This document shows positions 16,963 to 26,670 of a stretch of DNA of 64,000 nucleotides, one piece after another. The notes beneath the pieces are model-generated. The model worked only from the letters and a program-made list of their open reading frames with translations, did no database searches and was not told the origin of the DNA. Where the stretch lies: positions 1 through 64,000 of the forward strand of contig CAMCZZ010000014.1 of NCBI GenBank assembly GCA_945888375.1, written 5' to 3'. Both the position numbers and the translations under genes were made by a program. Origin of the DNA: Akkermansia muciniphila (lineage in GTDB: Bacteria > Verrucomicrobiota > Verrucomicrobiia > Opitutales > Opitutaceae). Every line of letters begins with the position of its first letter. Position 1 is the stretch's first letter.

Positions 16963-18288
16963 ATGGCCCAGTTCCAGTCCCTGCCCGGTTTTCGCGAATT
17001 CTATCCCGACGCCCTCGCGCGCCGCAATCACGTGTTCCGCCACTGGCGGCGCGCGGCCCACGCGTATGGTTTTTCCGAATACGACGCGCCGGTGCTGGAG
17101 CCGCTCGACCTGTATCGAGCCAAGTCGGGCGACGAGATCGAGGCGCAGCTCTTTTCCTTTGTCGATAAGGGCGGCCGCGAGGTTGCGCTGCGGCCGGAAA
17201 TGACGCCGACGGTCTGTCGTCTGGTGGGGGCGCGGGCCAACGCCCTCAAGCGGCCGGTGAAGTGGAGCAGTATCGGCGAGTTCTACCGCTACGAGCGCGC
17301 CCAAAAAGGCCGTGAGCGCGCCTTTTTCCAGTTCAACTGCGACATCTTTGGCGAGCCCGGTCCGGAGGCGGAAATCGAGCTCATCGGGTTGCTGGTGCAG
17401 GCCTTGGCGGGCTTTGGTCTGGGCCCGGAGGATTTTTACGTCCGGCTCAGCGACCGCACGCTTTGGTTGCACTACCTGGCCTCCCTCGGGCTGGACGATG
17501 CGCGCTCCAAGGCCGTGCTCGGCGCGGTCGACAAGTATGAGAAAATCGGTGACGAGGCCTTCAAGGCCTACACCGACGCCCACGGCCCGCTGCCGGAGGA
17601 AACCAAGGCGAGGATTCTCGCGTTTTTGAAGATCAAGAGCCTCGCGGCGCTCGAGACCGTGCTCGCTCCGCTGGGCGGCGAGGCCCTGACCGCGCGGCTG
17701 GGCGATTGGCGGAAATTACTCGGCGGACTGGCTGCCATGGGTTTGGGCGCGTATGTGGAAGTCGATTTCGGCGTGGTGCGCGGCCTCGCCTACTACACGG
17801 GCTTCGTCTTCGAGGCCTTTGATCGCAAGGGCGAGCTGCGTGCGATCGCCGGCGGCGGGCGCTATGATGATCTGGTGGAGAAGCTGGGTGGTCCGGCCCT
17901 GCCGGCGGTGGGCTTCGCCATTGGAGACGTCACCATGGGGCTCTTGCTCGAGCAGCGCGGCCTGATGCCGGCCTTTGGACCCAACGCCGAGGTCTATGTG
18001 GTGATCGGCGGCGAAGCCGAGCGGACGGCGGCCTTTGGGGATATCGCCGCACTGCGCGCGGCGGGTTATCGCGTGGAGTATCCGCTCAAGGATCTCGCCT
18101 TCGGCAAGCAGTTCAAGGCGGCCGCCGAGTCGGGCGCGAAGCTGGCCTTGATCTACGGCGGAGACGAACTCGCCAAGGGCGTGGTCAAGCTCCGCGATCT
18201 GACCGACCGCAGCGAACACGAGGTGCCGCGGCCGGTCGTGGTTGAGGCGGTGCGGGATTACTTTACCAACGGCGGCTCCGGGCTGTAA
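16963..18288 (+). CDS. hisS: Histidyl-tRNA synthetase
   Basis: The start at 16963 gives MAQFQSLPGFREFYPDALAR, typical for HisRS; earlier in-frame codons would overlap the terminator. There are 441 residues of a class II synthetase: motif 1 region VLEPLDLYRAKSGDEI, motif 2 GEFYRYERAQKGRERAFFQ, histidine-binding RGLAYYTGFVFE (usually RGLDYYTG) and AGGGRYDDLVEKLGG, motif 3 near GFAIGDV, and a C-terminal anticodon-binding domain from about 335. Motif 2 and the two His-binding motifs argue for an active synthetase rather than HisZ. Monocistronic. Confidence 0.94.
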   Translation: MAQFQSLPGFREFYPDALARRNHVFRHWRRAAHAYGFSEYDAPVLEPLDLYRAKSGDEIEAQLFSFVDKGGREVALRPEMTPTVCRLVGARANALKRPVKWSSIGEFYRYERAQKGRERAFFQFNCDIFGEPGPEAEIELIGLLVQALAGFGLGPEDFYVRLSDRTLWLHYLASLGLDDARSKAVLGAVDKYEKIGDEAFKAYTDAHGPLPEETKARILAFLKIKSLAALETVLAPLGGEALTARLGDWRKLLGGLAAMGLGAYVEVDFGVVRGLAYYTGFVFEAFDRKGELRAIAGGGRYDDLVEKLGGPALPAVGFAIGDVTMGLLLEQRGLMPAFGPNAEVYVVIGGEAERTAAFGDIAALRAAGYRVEYPLKDLAFGKQFKAAAESGAKLALIYGGDELAKGVVKLRDLTDRSEHEVPRPVVVEAVRDYFTNGGSGL

Positions 18289-18468
18289 ACGCGGATACCG
18301 CGACTATCGCGGGTCGTTTCGCGTAACCGGTTGGCCGGCGGCTTTGCCGTATCACCCGTGAATAGCCCCTTCCCGATGCAGGCCTGGGGGCGCACCGAGC
18401 CTGCGGCTCAACCACTGGCACGCTCCTTCGGCGGATTGGACAAGCGCGGCAGCCGGTTTTTAACGCAC

Positions 18469-20571
18469 TTACGATGCCGGGTTTGCCGAGCGGGCTTTCG
18501 TTGCGAGCAACTTCTTCATCACTTCCGCCAGAAGGGCCTTGGTGAAGGGTTTGGCCAGTTGCACGGTCACACCCGCCTCCAGGAGCTCCGCCTGCGACTC
18601 CTCGGAAAAGCGACCGCTCATCGCCGCGATGGGCAGGTCTTGGCGCAAGCGGCGTAGCGCCCGGGCGAGGGTAATCCCGTTCATCTGGGGCATATCCATA
18701 TCCAGGATCACGGCACTTAGTTGGGCCCGGTGCTCGGTGGCCAGCAGCAGACCCTCCAGGCCGTCGGTCGCGGCCAGAGGATTAAATCCGAGATTGGTGA
18801 GGACGGCGCAACCGATCTCCCGGATGGGCGCCTCGTCATCCACCAGGAGGATGGTCTCCCCCTGTCCGCAGGACTCGAGGGACGGAGGGACTGCGCGCTG
18901 CGGAAGGGCGACCTCGCTGCTCACCGGCAGGTGCACGGAGAAGATCGAGCCCTTGCCGACTTCGGAATAGGCACGGATGAAGCCGCCGTGGCATTTGACG
19001 ATGCCCAGGACGGTGGAGAGCCCCAGTCCGGTGCCTTTTTGAGGGCCTTTGGTCGTGAAGAAGGGCTCGAAGATATGGTTGAGGATATCCGGCGGGATGC
19101 CGGTGCCGGTATCCATCACGCTGAGTTTTACATACTGGCCGGGGCGGGCATCCGTCTGGTAAGCGGCATACACTTCGTCCACCAGCACGGGTTTGATTTC
19201 TAGGGTGAGCTTACCGCCTTGCGGCATGGCGTCGCGTGCATTGACGCAGAGGTTGAGCAGGATCTGGTGCAGCTGGGTCGCGTCCCCCATGATTTTGGGG
19301 AGCTTCGGGTCCAGCGCGATTTGCACGGCGATATTCTTGGGGAAGGTGCTTTTGATGATGCTGTGCATCTCCCTGGCCAAATCGCTCAGCTCAAGCGGGG
19401 CTCGGGTGCTTTCCGCCCCTTTGGCAAAAGTCAACAGCTGGCGCACCATGTCGGCGGCCCGCCTGGCGCTAGCCTGGAAAATATCCAGCATTTGGGATTG
19501 TTGGGGGTGCTCCTGGCGGAGCATTTCCCAGCCCATGATGATAGGGGAGAGGGCGTTGTTGAGATCGTGGGCGATGCCGCCGGCCAGGGTGCCCAAGGAC
19601 TCCATGCGCTGCGAGCGGTTCTGCTGGTCCTGTAGGGCCTTTAGCTGCGTGTTATCCAGGTGTGATACGACAATCCTCACCGGACCATCGCCGGAAAAAC
19701 GACTCGCGCGGCACAAAATCCACTGCGCTCGCCCCGGTAAGTGCCAGTTGAATTCCAAAGTGAAATCCGGTTTCAGGCCCGCGATCACCTCGCGGATGCC
19801 CGTGACCAGCATGGTGGCCGCTGGCGGGGCCTGGCGGCTGGCCATGAGCTCCTCCAAATAGTTGGCACCCACCCCGGTCTCCTGAGCGGTGAGACCACGA
19901 CTCTCGGCCAGCTCCGTCCACGCCCGATTGCTGGAGATGATCCCGCCTCTTTCATCTAGGATCACGATGGCGGTTTTGAGTGAATCCAGTGTATTTGCTG
20001 TAAAGCGTTCACTTTCGTGCAGCTGCTGGTTGGCAAGCTGCAGCTGGGCGCTTTTTTTGGCGAGTTTGCTGGAGAGCAGTTTGGAATCGGCGAGCGTCGC
20101 TTTGCTGGCCTGAAATACCTGCAGCATATCGACCGTGTGGTCGTGGACCGCGAAGTCGGCGAATTCCAACCCAAACTCAGTCAACTGCTCGGCATCGGTG
20201 AGCCAGGGGGAGCCCAGAAAGACATGGCAGCCCGGCCCAGTGCCCGGCATGAAGCCGCCGCGCAGCTGGAGATGGATCACGCGGTGTTTGAAGAGGAAGA
20301 AGTGTTGGCAACCTTCATCCTGTTCGCGGTATAGATCATCGTGCGAGACCTCGGTGGTCGGGCGAAGGGTCTCGAAGACCTGGTGCAGGGATTTACCGAT
20401 CTCGATATCCGGGCAGAGCCGCTGCAGCACCTGGCCGGCCCCGAGAAACTTCAGGTTGTTATCGACGGCAAAATAAAATGGAAACAGGGCGGAAAAGCGC
20501 TCCGGCGACACCTCCACCCTAAACCCCGTTCCTTGACCGCCCGGCTTCACGATCTCGGCGCGGGAATCCAC
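18469..20571 (-). CDS. HNOBA-PAS-histidine kinase-receiver hybrid (NO-signalling kinase)
   Basis: A 700-residue hybrid kinase. Residues about 15-185 match the heme-NO-binding-associated (HNOBA) domain found in guanylate cyclases and H-NOX-linked kinases (FPFYFAVDNNLKFLGAGQVL) and end in a coiled coil (LLSSKLAKKSAQLQLANQQL). A PAS domain follows (about 195-310). HisKA has LAGGIAHDLNNALSP with the phospho-His near 340; HATPase has LNLCVNARDAMP, DTGTGIP and GTGLGLS. A receiver domain (about 575-695) has acceptor Asp in VILDMDMPQMNG. No membrane segments. It overlaps the upstream H-NOX gene by 25 nt, so the two form one sensor unit. Confidence 0.9.
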   Translation of the reverse strand: MDSRAEIVKPGGQGTGFRVEVSPERFSALFPFYFAVDNNLKFLGAGQVLQRLCPDIEIGKSLHQVFETLRPTTEVSHDDLYREQDEGCQHFFLFKHRVIHLQLRGGFMPGTGPGCHVFLGSPWLTDAEQLTEFGLEFADFAVHDHTVDMLQVFQASKATLADSKLLSSKLAKKSAQLQLANQQLHESERFTANTLDSLKTAIVILDERGGIISSNRAWTELAESRGLTAQETGVGANYLEELMASRQAPPAATMLVTGIREVIAGLKPDFTLEFNWHLPGRAQWILCRASRFSGDGPVRIVVSHLDNTQLKALQDQQNRSQRMESLGTLAGGIAHDLNNALSPIIMGWEMLRQEHPQQSQMLDIFQASARRAADMVRQLLTFAKGAESTRAPLELSDLAREMHSIIKSTFPKNIAVQIALDPKLPKIMGDATQLHQILLNLCVNARDAMPQGGKLTLEIKPVLVDEVYAAYQTDARPGQYVKLSVMDTGTGIPPDILNHIFEPFFTTKGPQKGTGLGLSTVLGIVKCHGGFIRAYSEVGKGSIFSVHLPVSSEVALPQRAVPPSLESCGQGETILLVDDEAPIREIGCAVLTNLGFNPLAATDGLEGLLLATEHRAQLSAVILDMDMPQMNGITLARALRRLRQDLPIAAMSGRFSEESQAELLEAGVTVQLAKPFTKALLAEVMKKLLATKARSANPAS

Positions 20572-21107
20572 GTTACTTCGAAGATATCGTGGTCCGCGCC
20601 TTCCGCTTTGGCCGCCGTCTGGCGGACGGTGGTAGGCGTTTTGAACATCTTGCCGAGCCCTATCATCAGCCCGACTACAAACTCAGCCAAGCCTTCCCGG
20701 TGCGAGTAGTAGTGGAGGTTCAGGGAGTGGTCCGTGATCTCGGTGCAGGCAAAACGCGGAGGCTGCAGTTTGGGGAAGATCATGGCCACCCGGCTGTGGA
20801 AATCAGGCAGGTTGCGCAGGAATTCTGGAAGCGACCGGCCGTTCGCCTGCATCAGGCCGCCGTAGCCCTTCTGGGCGGTGTGTAAGATCCAGTGTTCGCC
20901 AAAGCCGTGCAGGATCTCCGCCGCCGGGGTCTTGAGCAACTCGCTGGCGGCCCCCACCAGGTTGTAGGTGATCTCATCCGGGTAGCCCTCGTTGCTCATG
21001 AAGACCTCCACATCCACCCCCGCTTTGGCTCGAATCTGCTCCCACATGGCCTCGCCGTGGTGCATGACGACCATCTCTTCCACTGCCTTGTTTACCATGC
21101 CATACAC
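20547..21107 (-). CDS. H-NOX heme nitric-oxide/oxygen-binding sensor
   Basis: 186 residues of the HNOB family. The proximal heme ligand is His104 in NLPDFHSRVAMIFPKLQPP, and the propionate-binding YxSxR motif is Tyr133-Ser135-Arg137. It starts MYGMVNKAVEEMVVMHHGEA, as in standalone bacterial H-NOX proteins. It binds NO in the cytoplasm and controls a partner kinase; here the partner is clearly the overlapping HNOBA hybrid kinase. The last 15 or so residues are extra relative to the minimal fold. Upstream is an A+T-rich region shared with rpsA, where the promoter should lie. Confidence 0.92.
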   Translation of the reverse strand: MYGMVNKAVEEMVVMHHGEAMWEQIRAKAGVDVEVFMSNEGYPDEITYNLVGAASELLKTPAAEILHGFGEHWILHTAQKGYGGLMQANGRSLPEFLRNLPDFHSRVAMIFPKLQPPRFACTEITDHSLNLHYYSHREGLAEFVVGLMIGLGKMFKTPTTVRQTAAKAEGADHDIFEVTWIPAPRS

Positions 21108-21491
21108 AAATAAGAATGAGGGGTGGGTTTTTGAAATTTTAGACGCGTCGCGATAAAAGCGCCTCTGGCCGCTCAGGTTCGTGTATTATATTTATTTTAC
21201 ACTATCCCCGTTCTGCAATGGAAATTTATCAGGCGTTTTTCGTTTCGTTCGAGAAAAGACTTTGGCGTGCGGTCCCGTGGCTGCTTGCCGCCTGCAACTT
21301 TGCCCTTGCGGCGCAGTCCTCAGACAGGCGATTCTGATCGTTCGCGGTATTTTCTTTGGTCAGGCCGGTGACGCCGCGTCGCTCCCATCGGCCCAATCGC
21401 AGCAACCTTCAACCCGCGCGTCGCAAGGCGCGCCCGCGGTTCGGAGGCGTCTTCGGAGCGGGGACGTCATCGAGCCGTATTTCCGCACGTT
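21108..21491. other. Divergent regulatory region between H-NOX and rpsA
   Basis: 384 nt without a convincing gene. The left part is A+T-rich (TATTATATTTATTTTAC around 21184-21200) and probably holds promoters for both directions. A 39-codon frame (21218-21337, MEIYQAFFVSFEKRLWRAVP) could be a leader peptide but lacks a good ribosome site. rpsA leaders are often autoregulated by S1, so a structured mRNA leader of about 300 nt would not be surprising. Confidence 0.4.
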
Positions 21492-23162
<1,671 letters not shown>

Positions 23163-23195
23163 GCGCCCCGCGCCCGCTTCGGTTCGTCAACCCCA

Positions 23196-23231
23196 GCGCC
23201 CGGTCCTCCTCGGAGGCCGGGCGCTTTTTTG
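23196..23231 (+). terminator. Rho-independent terminator of rpsA
   Basis: Stem AGCGCCCGG / CCGGGCGCT extended by CCTCC/GGAGG around a 2-nt loop, ending in six T (23226-23231). Confidence 0.88.
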
Positions 23232-23253
23232 GGTTCAAACCGCTAAATCAGGG

Positions 23254-23477
23254 GGCCCACGAAACACACGAAAAGACACGAAAGGATCGATCCTGAGGAG
23301 ACGCTGACTGTTTTGCCCACGGAAGGCACCGACGGACACGGAATAGGGGATGCGGATTTTTAAACCACGGATGGCACGGATGATCACGGATGGATCGGTC
23401 TTATCCGTGAAAATCCGTGTGATCCGTGGTCAACTATCCGGATCGGCTTTCGTGTTATTTCGTGTGTTTCGTGGGCC
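23254..23477. repeat. Nested imperfect palindrome of ACACGAAA and ACACGGAT units
   Basis: The outer arms are 23254-23289 and 23444-23477; the first 20 nt (GGCCCACGAAACACACGAAA) pair perfectly. The inner arms, 23364-23391 and 23403-23430, are built of CACGGAT words (ACCACGGATGGCACGGATGA and its near-complement). A further unpaired CACGGA-rich block lies at 23315-23345. There is no coding potential. The same vocabulary recurs near 35.2-35.6 kb and 51.2-51.3 kb, so this is a family of dispersed intergenic repeats. Confidence 0.8.
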
Positions 23478-23500
23478 AAATCAGTCCGCCCCGTGCGCCG

Positions 23501-24778
23501 TCACACCGCCGCCAGTTCGCGGCGGCGTTCGAGGGCGAAGCGTTCCAGCTCGACCACCGCGTTTGCCGGGCCGTTTTCGAGCCGCAGCTCGCGGCCCACC
23601 TCCGCCGCCCGCTTGACCCGCACCGGGTCGGCCAGCAGGCGGTCGAGCGCGCCGTGGAGTTGCTCGGGCCAGACCGCTTTTTTGAGCCGGAAACCGCAGC
23701 CGAAGCGTTCGACCTCGGTGCCGAAGAAATTCTGGTCGCCGATGTGCGGCACCACGATCTGGGGCACGCCGGAGTAGAGCGCGCTGGCGGTGGTGCCGGC
23801 GCCGCCGTGGTGGATGATGGCCGAGGCGTGCTTGAAGAGCTGGTCGTGGGAGACCTTGCCGATGATTTTGATGTGTTCGGCGTCGCCGAACTGCGGGAAC
23901 TGGGCCCAGCCGCGCTGCACGATGATGCGGCGGTCGCGCGGCCAGGCGCGGATGAAGCGCTCCATCCAGGCGCCTGCGTCCTCGTAAACCATGCTGCCAA
24001 AGGTGAGCACCGGCACGCGCCCGCCCGCCGGCGCGGTGAATTCACGCAGCTCGGCATCAAGCGCCGGCACCTCGGCCGATTGCCAGCGCAGGTAGCCGAT
24101 GTAGCGGAAACGCGCGTCGATCTCGGCTCCCGGCACGCGGAAGAGTTTCTCCGGCACGGTCACGAGCACGCGCTCGGCGGGGCGCGAGAAGAAGTTGCGC
24201 ACCTTGGGCAGGCCGGCGGCGCGCAGGGCCTCGGAGACGGAGCTGTTGATGGTGCGATCGACGATCGCGTTGCCCGTCCGCCAGAGCCAGCGGTTCCACG
24301 CGCGGTGCGCGGCGCGGCCCAGCCAGCGGGGGGCGGGGATGTTTTCCGGCGGGTAGTCGGGGGAGGGGATGACGTGCGGCGCGAACGCGAGGGTGGCGAA
24401 AGGCACGCCATGACGGTCCGCGATGCCCTTGTTCATCGGGAAAAGGTAGCTGGAGACGAGCAGGTCAGTCTCGGGCATGATCGCATCCATCCGGGAAATC
24501 ATCTCCGGGATGTAGGAGCGGGCGCCGACGTAGATCTCGCGCAGCTGGTAAACGGGGTTACGGATCTTGTTGAGCCGCCCCATCCAGTAGGTGAGGTCGG
24601 CCTGCTCCCAATTCGGGCAAAGCGCGAAGAACTCCACCCCAGCGGCCTCGATCTCCGCCTGGTAGTGGGGGATGGTGGCAAAACGCACCTTGTGGCCGGC
24701 CTTTTGGAGGGCGACGGCCAGGGCAATGACCGGATAGATGTCGCCGGTGGATCCGTGGGAAGTGAGAACGATGCGCAT
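23501..24778 (-). CDS. GT1-type glycosyltransferase (UDP-glycosyltransferase-like)
   Basis: The start at 24778 gives MRIVLTSHGSTGDIYPVIAL, the nucleotide-sugar glycosyltransferase N-terminus with GSTGD loop; a longer frame adds 21 unlikely residues. 425 residues, GT-B fold. The C-terminal donor-binding signature is HASAIIHHGGAGTTASALYSG near residues 325-345, followed by PQIVVPHIGDQNFFG. Such enzymes glycosylate lipids, sterols or small hydrophobic acceptors (rhamnosyltransferase or UGT style). The product is unknown. It stands alone between repeat-filled intergenic regions. Confidence 0.88.
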   Translation of the reverse strand: MRIVLTSHGSTGDIYPVIALAVALQKAGHKVRFATIPHYQAEIEAAGVEFFALCPNWEQADLTYWMGRLNKIRNPVYQLREIYVGARSYIPEMISRMDAIMPETDLLVSSYLFPMNKGIADRHGVPFATLAFAPHVIPSPDYPPENIPAPRWLGRAAHRAWNRWLWRTGNAIVDRTINSSVSEALRAAGLPKVRNFFSRPAERVLVTVPEKLFRVPGAEIDARFRYIGYLRWQSAEVPALDAELREFTAPAGGRVPVLTFGSMVYEDAGAWMERFIRAWPRDRRIIVQRGWAQFPQFGDAEHIKIIGKVSHDQLFKHASAIIHHGGAGTTASALYSGVPQIVVPHIGDQNFFGTEVERFGCGFRLKKAVWPEQLHGALDRLLADPVRVKRAAEVGRELRLENGPANAVVELERFALERRRELAAV

Positions 24779-25189
24779 TGAGTCTAGGGAGCGTAGGAAG
24801 TGGCGATAGCACGGGCGAAGGGCGCCGGACGTTCGAGCCAACCTGTAGCTAGGGCCCTATTTGGGCGCAGGGCGAGTGCGGGGGCGTCACGTTTCGGTGA
24901 CGGCCAAGGCAGCACCCGGGACGGATGCGCTCCCCGAGTCGCCGGAAAGAGCGGAACCAGGGCAAAACTGGCCGCTGGCGAAACTGCGCACACCCCTCGA
25001 AAACAACGAGAAAGGTCCACGGTGGGTCCACACTGCTTTTTTAAGGGTAAAGCCCGCACCAAGGGACTTTTCCGTTGCGTCCCCCTGCCGGATTTTTCAG
25101 TCTGTCCACCTCCCCCCATGTGTTCCCCTGTCTCCCGCGACGGGCAAGGCTTTGCGAAAGCGCAGCCCTTCCGTTATTTAAGCGGCCGT
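24779..25189. other. Intergenic stretch with no recognisable gene
   Basis: About 400 nt. Several frames stay open because of base composition, but none shows a domain, a plausible start or a conserved pattern. A short imperfect hairpin around 25144-25170 (GGGC...GCCC) lacks a T run. Confidence 0.4.
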
Positions 25190-25236
25190 TAGTCCGGCCC
25201 CCGCATTCGACCGTTCCCCTCTCGGATCGTCCTGCC
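25190..25236 (+). repeat. Direct repeat copy 1, upstream of the DUF4258/DUF2283 pair
   Basis: Begins TAGTCCGG, shares the exact core CCGCATTCGACCGTTCCC, and ends CGTCCTGCC. The second copy is at 25891-25938, upstream of the MNT/HEPN pair. Confidence 0.75.
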
Positions 25237-25331
25237 CCCGCTAGTGATGTTCGCCCAAGCCATGACCCGCACCGCCTGCTCCCCCACCTGCTCGCCAGTC
25301 TAAGCCCTGCCGCCTGTGATCCATCCTCCAC

Positions 25332-25568
25332 GTGAAGCATACCGAGTTTTTCCTCCACACGCGGAGTCGAGCCGACCGGGCTTGCATCAAGGACGAGTGG
25401 ATTTTGTATGCCGTTCAAAACCCAGAAGCCCAAGAAATCCAAACCGATGGGCGTATACGCCGCTGGGCTAGAATAACCGAATTTTAAAACAGAGTTCTCC
25501 GCGTAATCCTCCTCGAAGACGGCTTAACCGTGCACAACGCGTTTTTCGACCGATCCAAAATCCTATGA
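25332..25568 (+). pseudogene. DUF4258-like toxin candidate broken by an in-frame stop
   Basis: From a GTG at 25332 the frame reads (V/M)KHTEFFLHTRSRADRACI, then KDEWILYAVQNPEAQEIQTD, then GRIRRWARITEF, and then meets TAA at codon 52 (25485-25487). The same frame continues sensibly as NRVLRVILLEDGLTVHNAFF and ends in TGA at 25566-25568, overlapping the ATG of the DUF2283 gene (ATGA). The expected codon is probably GAA, so one substitution inactivated it. Genes of this type paired with DUF2283 proteins are predicted toxin-antitoxin systems. The family name is by recollection of the sequence pattern. Confidence 0.7.
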
Positions 25569-25765
25569 AAATCAAATACTTCCCCGACTCCGACACGGCG
25601 CTCGTGGAGTTTGCCGAGACGCCCGTGGTCGAGACCAAGGAAATCAGCGAGGACGTTTATGGTGATTTCGACGCTGCCGGCCGCCTCGTGAGCATGACCA
25701 TCGAGCACGCCAAAACTTCCGCCCAGATCAAAGAGCTCAGCTACCAAGAACTCGTCACCGCCTAG
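25565..25765 (+). CDS. DUF2283 domain protein (likely antitoxin of a dead pair)
   Basis: 66 residues: MKIKYFPDSDTALVEFAETP, then VETKEISEDVYGDFDAAGRL and VSMTIEHAKTSA. This is the DUF2283 fold signature (Y.pdsD.l.i.f, D.dG.lv.iEi..As). Its ATG overlaps the stop of the upstream pseudogene, which would allow translational coupling in an intact copy. With the partner broken it may be a leftover. Followed by two near-copies of the pyrimidine-rich word TCGTTCTCTTTCT (25780-25812). Confidence 0.8.
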   Translation: MKIKYFPDSDTALVEFAETPVVETKEISEDVYGDFDAAGRLVSMTIEHAKTSAQIKELSYQELVTA

Positions 25766-25890
25766 CCCCGGACATCGTTCTCTTTCTTCCTACTCGTTCT
25801 CTTTCTCCCTTCCGCAATTTCGTCGTTACGCCCCACGCCGTCCACGTCATGATTTCCAGTTTCGGAAATTTACATTATTTACGCCTCCAC

Positions 25891-25938
25891 TAGTCTGGAT
25901 CTCCGCATTCGACCGTTCCCGTCTCCGACCGTCCTGCC
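25891..25938 (+). repeat. Direct repeat copy 2, upstream of the MNT/HEPN pair
   Basis: Near-copy of 25190-25236 (core CCGCATTCGACCGTTCCC identical). It ends about 20 nt before the MNT gene, so it may be a shared promoter/operator or the end of a mobile cassette. Confidence 0.75.
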
Positions 25939-25958
25939 ATTGCCCGTCTTCCCCCCCT

Positions 25959-26288
25959 GTGAATCGCCTGCCGCAAAATCCCGCCCAGCACCACCCCGCC
26001 GCCGATGCGGCGGCGGAGCGTTTGCGCGAGCTGGCCGAGCAACACCTGCCCCACGCCCGGCTCTGGATCTTCGGCTCCCGCGCTAAAGGCACCTACTTCC
26101 GCCGCAGCGATTTCGACGTGGCGGTGGAGCCGCTTCCGGGGTTCACGCACCAAGAATACGCGCGTTGGTGCGATGCCTTGGAAGCCGACCTGCGTATCAT
26201 TTACCCGGTGGACACCCATTGCATGGACGAGATTCCGCCGGCCTGGGTGGCGCGAATCCGCGAGGAGGGCGTGTTATGGAAAAACTAA
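25959..26288 (+). CDS. MNT-type nucleotidyltransferase (antitoxin of HEPN/MNT pair)
   Basis: 109 residues from a GTG start. It carries the minimal nucleotidyltransferase signature IFGSRAKGTYFRRSDFDVAV (Gly-Ser and the Asp pair that bind metal) near residues 38-57. In HEPN/MNT modules this enzyme AMPylates the HEPN toxin and silences it. The gene overlaps the downstream HEPN gene by 13 nt, the usual arrangement. A copy of a 48-bp repeat precedes it. Confidence 0.87.
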   Translation: MNRLPQNPAQHHPAADAAAERLRELAEQHLPHARLWIFGSRAKGTYFRRSDFDVAVEPLPGFTHQEYARWCDALEADLRIIYPVDTHCMDEIPPAWVARIREEGVLWKN

Positions 26289-26653
26289 GCAGCGCCCGGC
26301 AGGCTTTTATCACTTTGGAAAACGGTCTCCACTTTGCGGTGGAGCATGAGCTGAAACGCGACGCCGTGATCCAACGTTTTGAATACACCGCTGATACGAC
26401 TTGGAAGGCGGCCAAGGAAGTTCTCCTGCGTCGGTATAGTCTGGACGTTCGTTTTCCCAAGGAGGCGTTTCAGAAGTGTTTTCCGGTCGGCTTGGTGAAC
26501 GAGGAGACCTGTGCCGCCCTGCTGCGCCTGGTGGATGACAGAAACATCTCCGCGCACACCTACTCTATGGCCAAGGCGGAAGAGATCTACGGGCGGATTC
26601 CGGCCCATGCGGCCACTCTCGGCAAGCTCCTCTCCGCTTTGGAAAACGCCTAG
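26276..26653 (+). CDS. HEPN domain protein (HI0074-like, predicted RNase toxin)
   Basis: 125 residues from the ATG at 26276: MEKLSSARQAFITLENGLHF. It is an all-helical nucleotidyltransferase-substrate-binding-type HEPN domain. The RNase motif is present as RNISAHTY (Arg, four residues, His, then Tyr) near residues 87-94. It would cleave RNA unless modified by the MNT partner. Only 17 nt separate its stop from the first prepilin gene, so read-through into the cassette is likely. Confidence 0.85.
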   Translation: MEKLSSARQAFITLENGLHFAVEHELKRDAVIQRFEYTADTTWKAAKEVLLRRYSLDVRFPKEAFQKCFPVGLVNEETCAALLRLVDDRNISAHTYSMAKAEEIYGRIPAHAATLGKLLSALENA

Positions 26654-26670
26654 CTCCCCGCTTCCCCTCC

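Noticed and set aside
18416-18432. Sigma-54-like promoter TGGCACGCTCCTTCGG
   Set aside because: The -12 element is TTCG rather than TTGC, and no plus-strand gene follows.
21218-21337. 39-codon leader peptide upstream of rpsA
   Set aside because: No Shine-Dalgarno site and no regulatory codon bias; kept only as a remark on the leader region.
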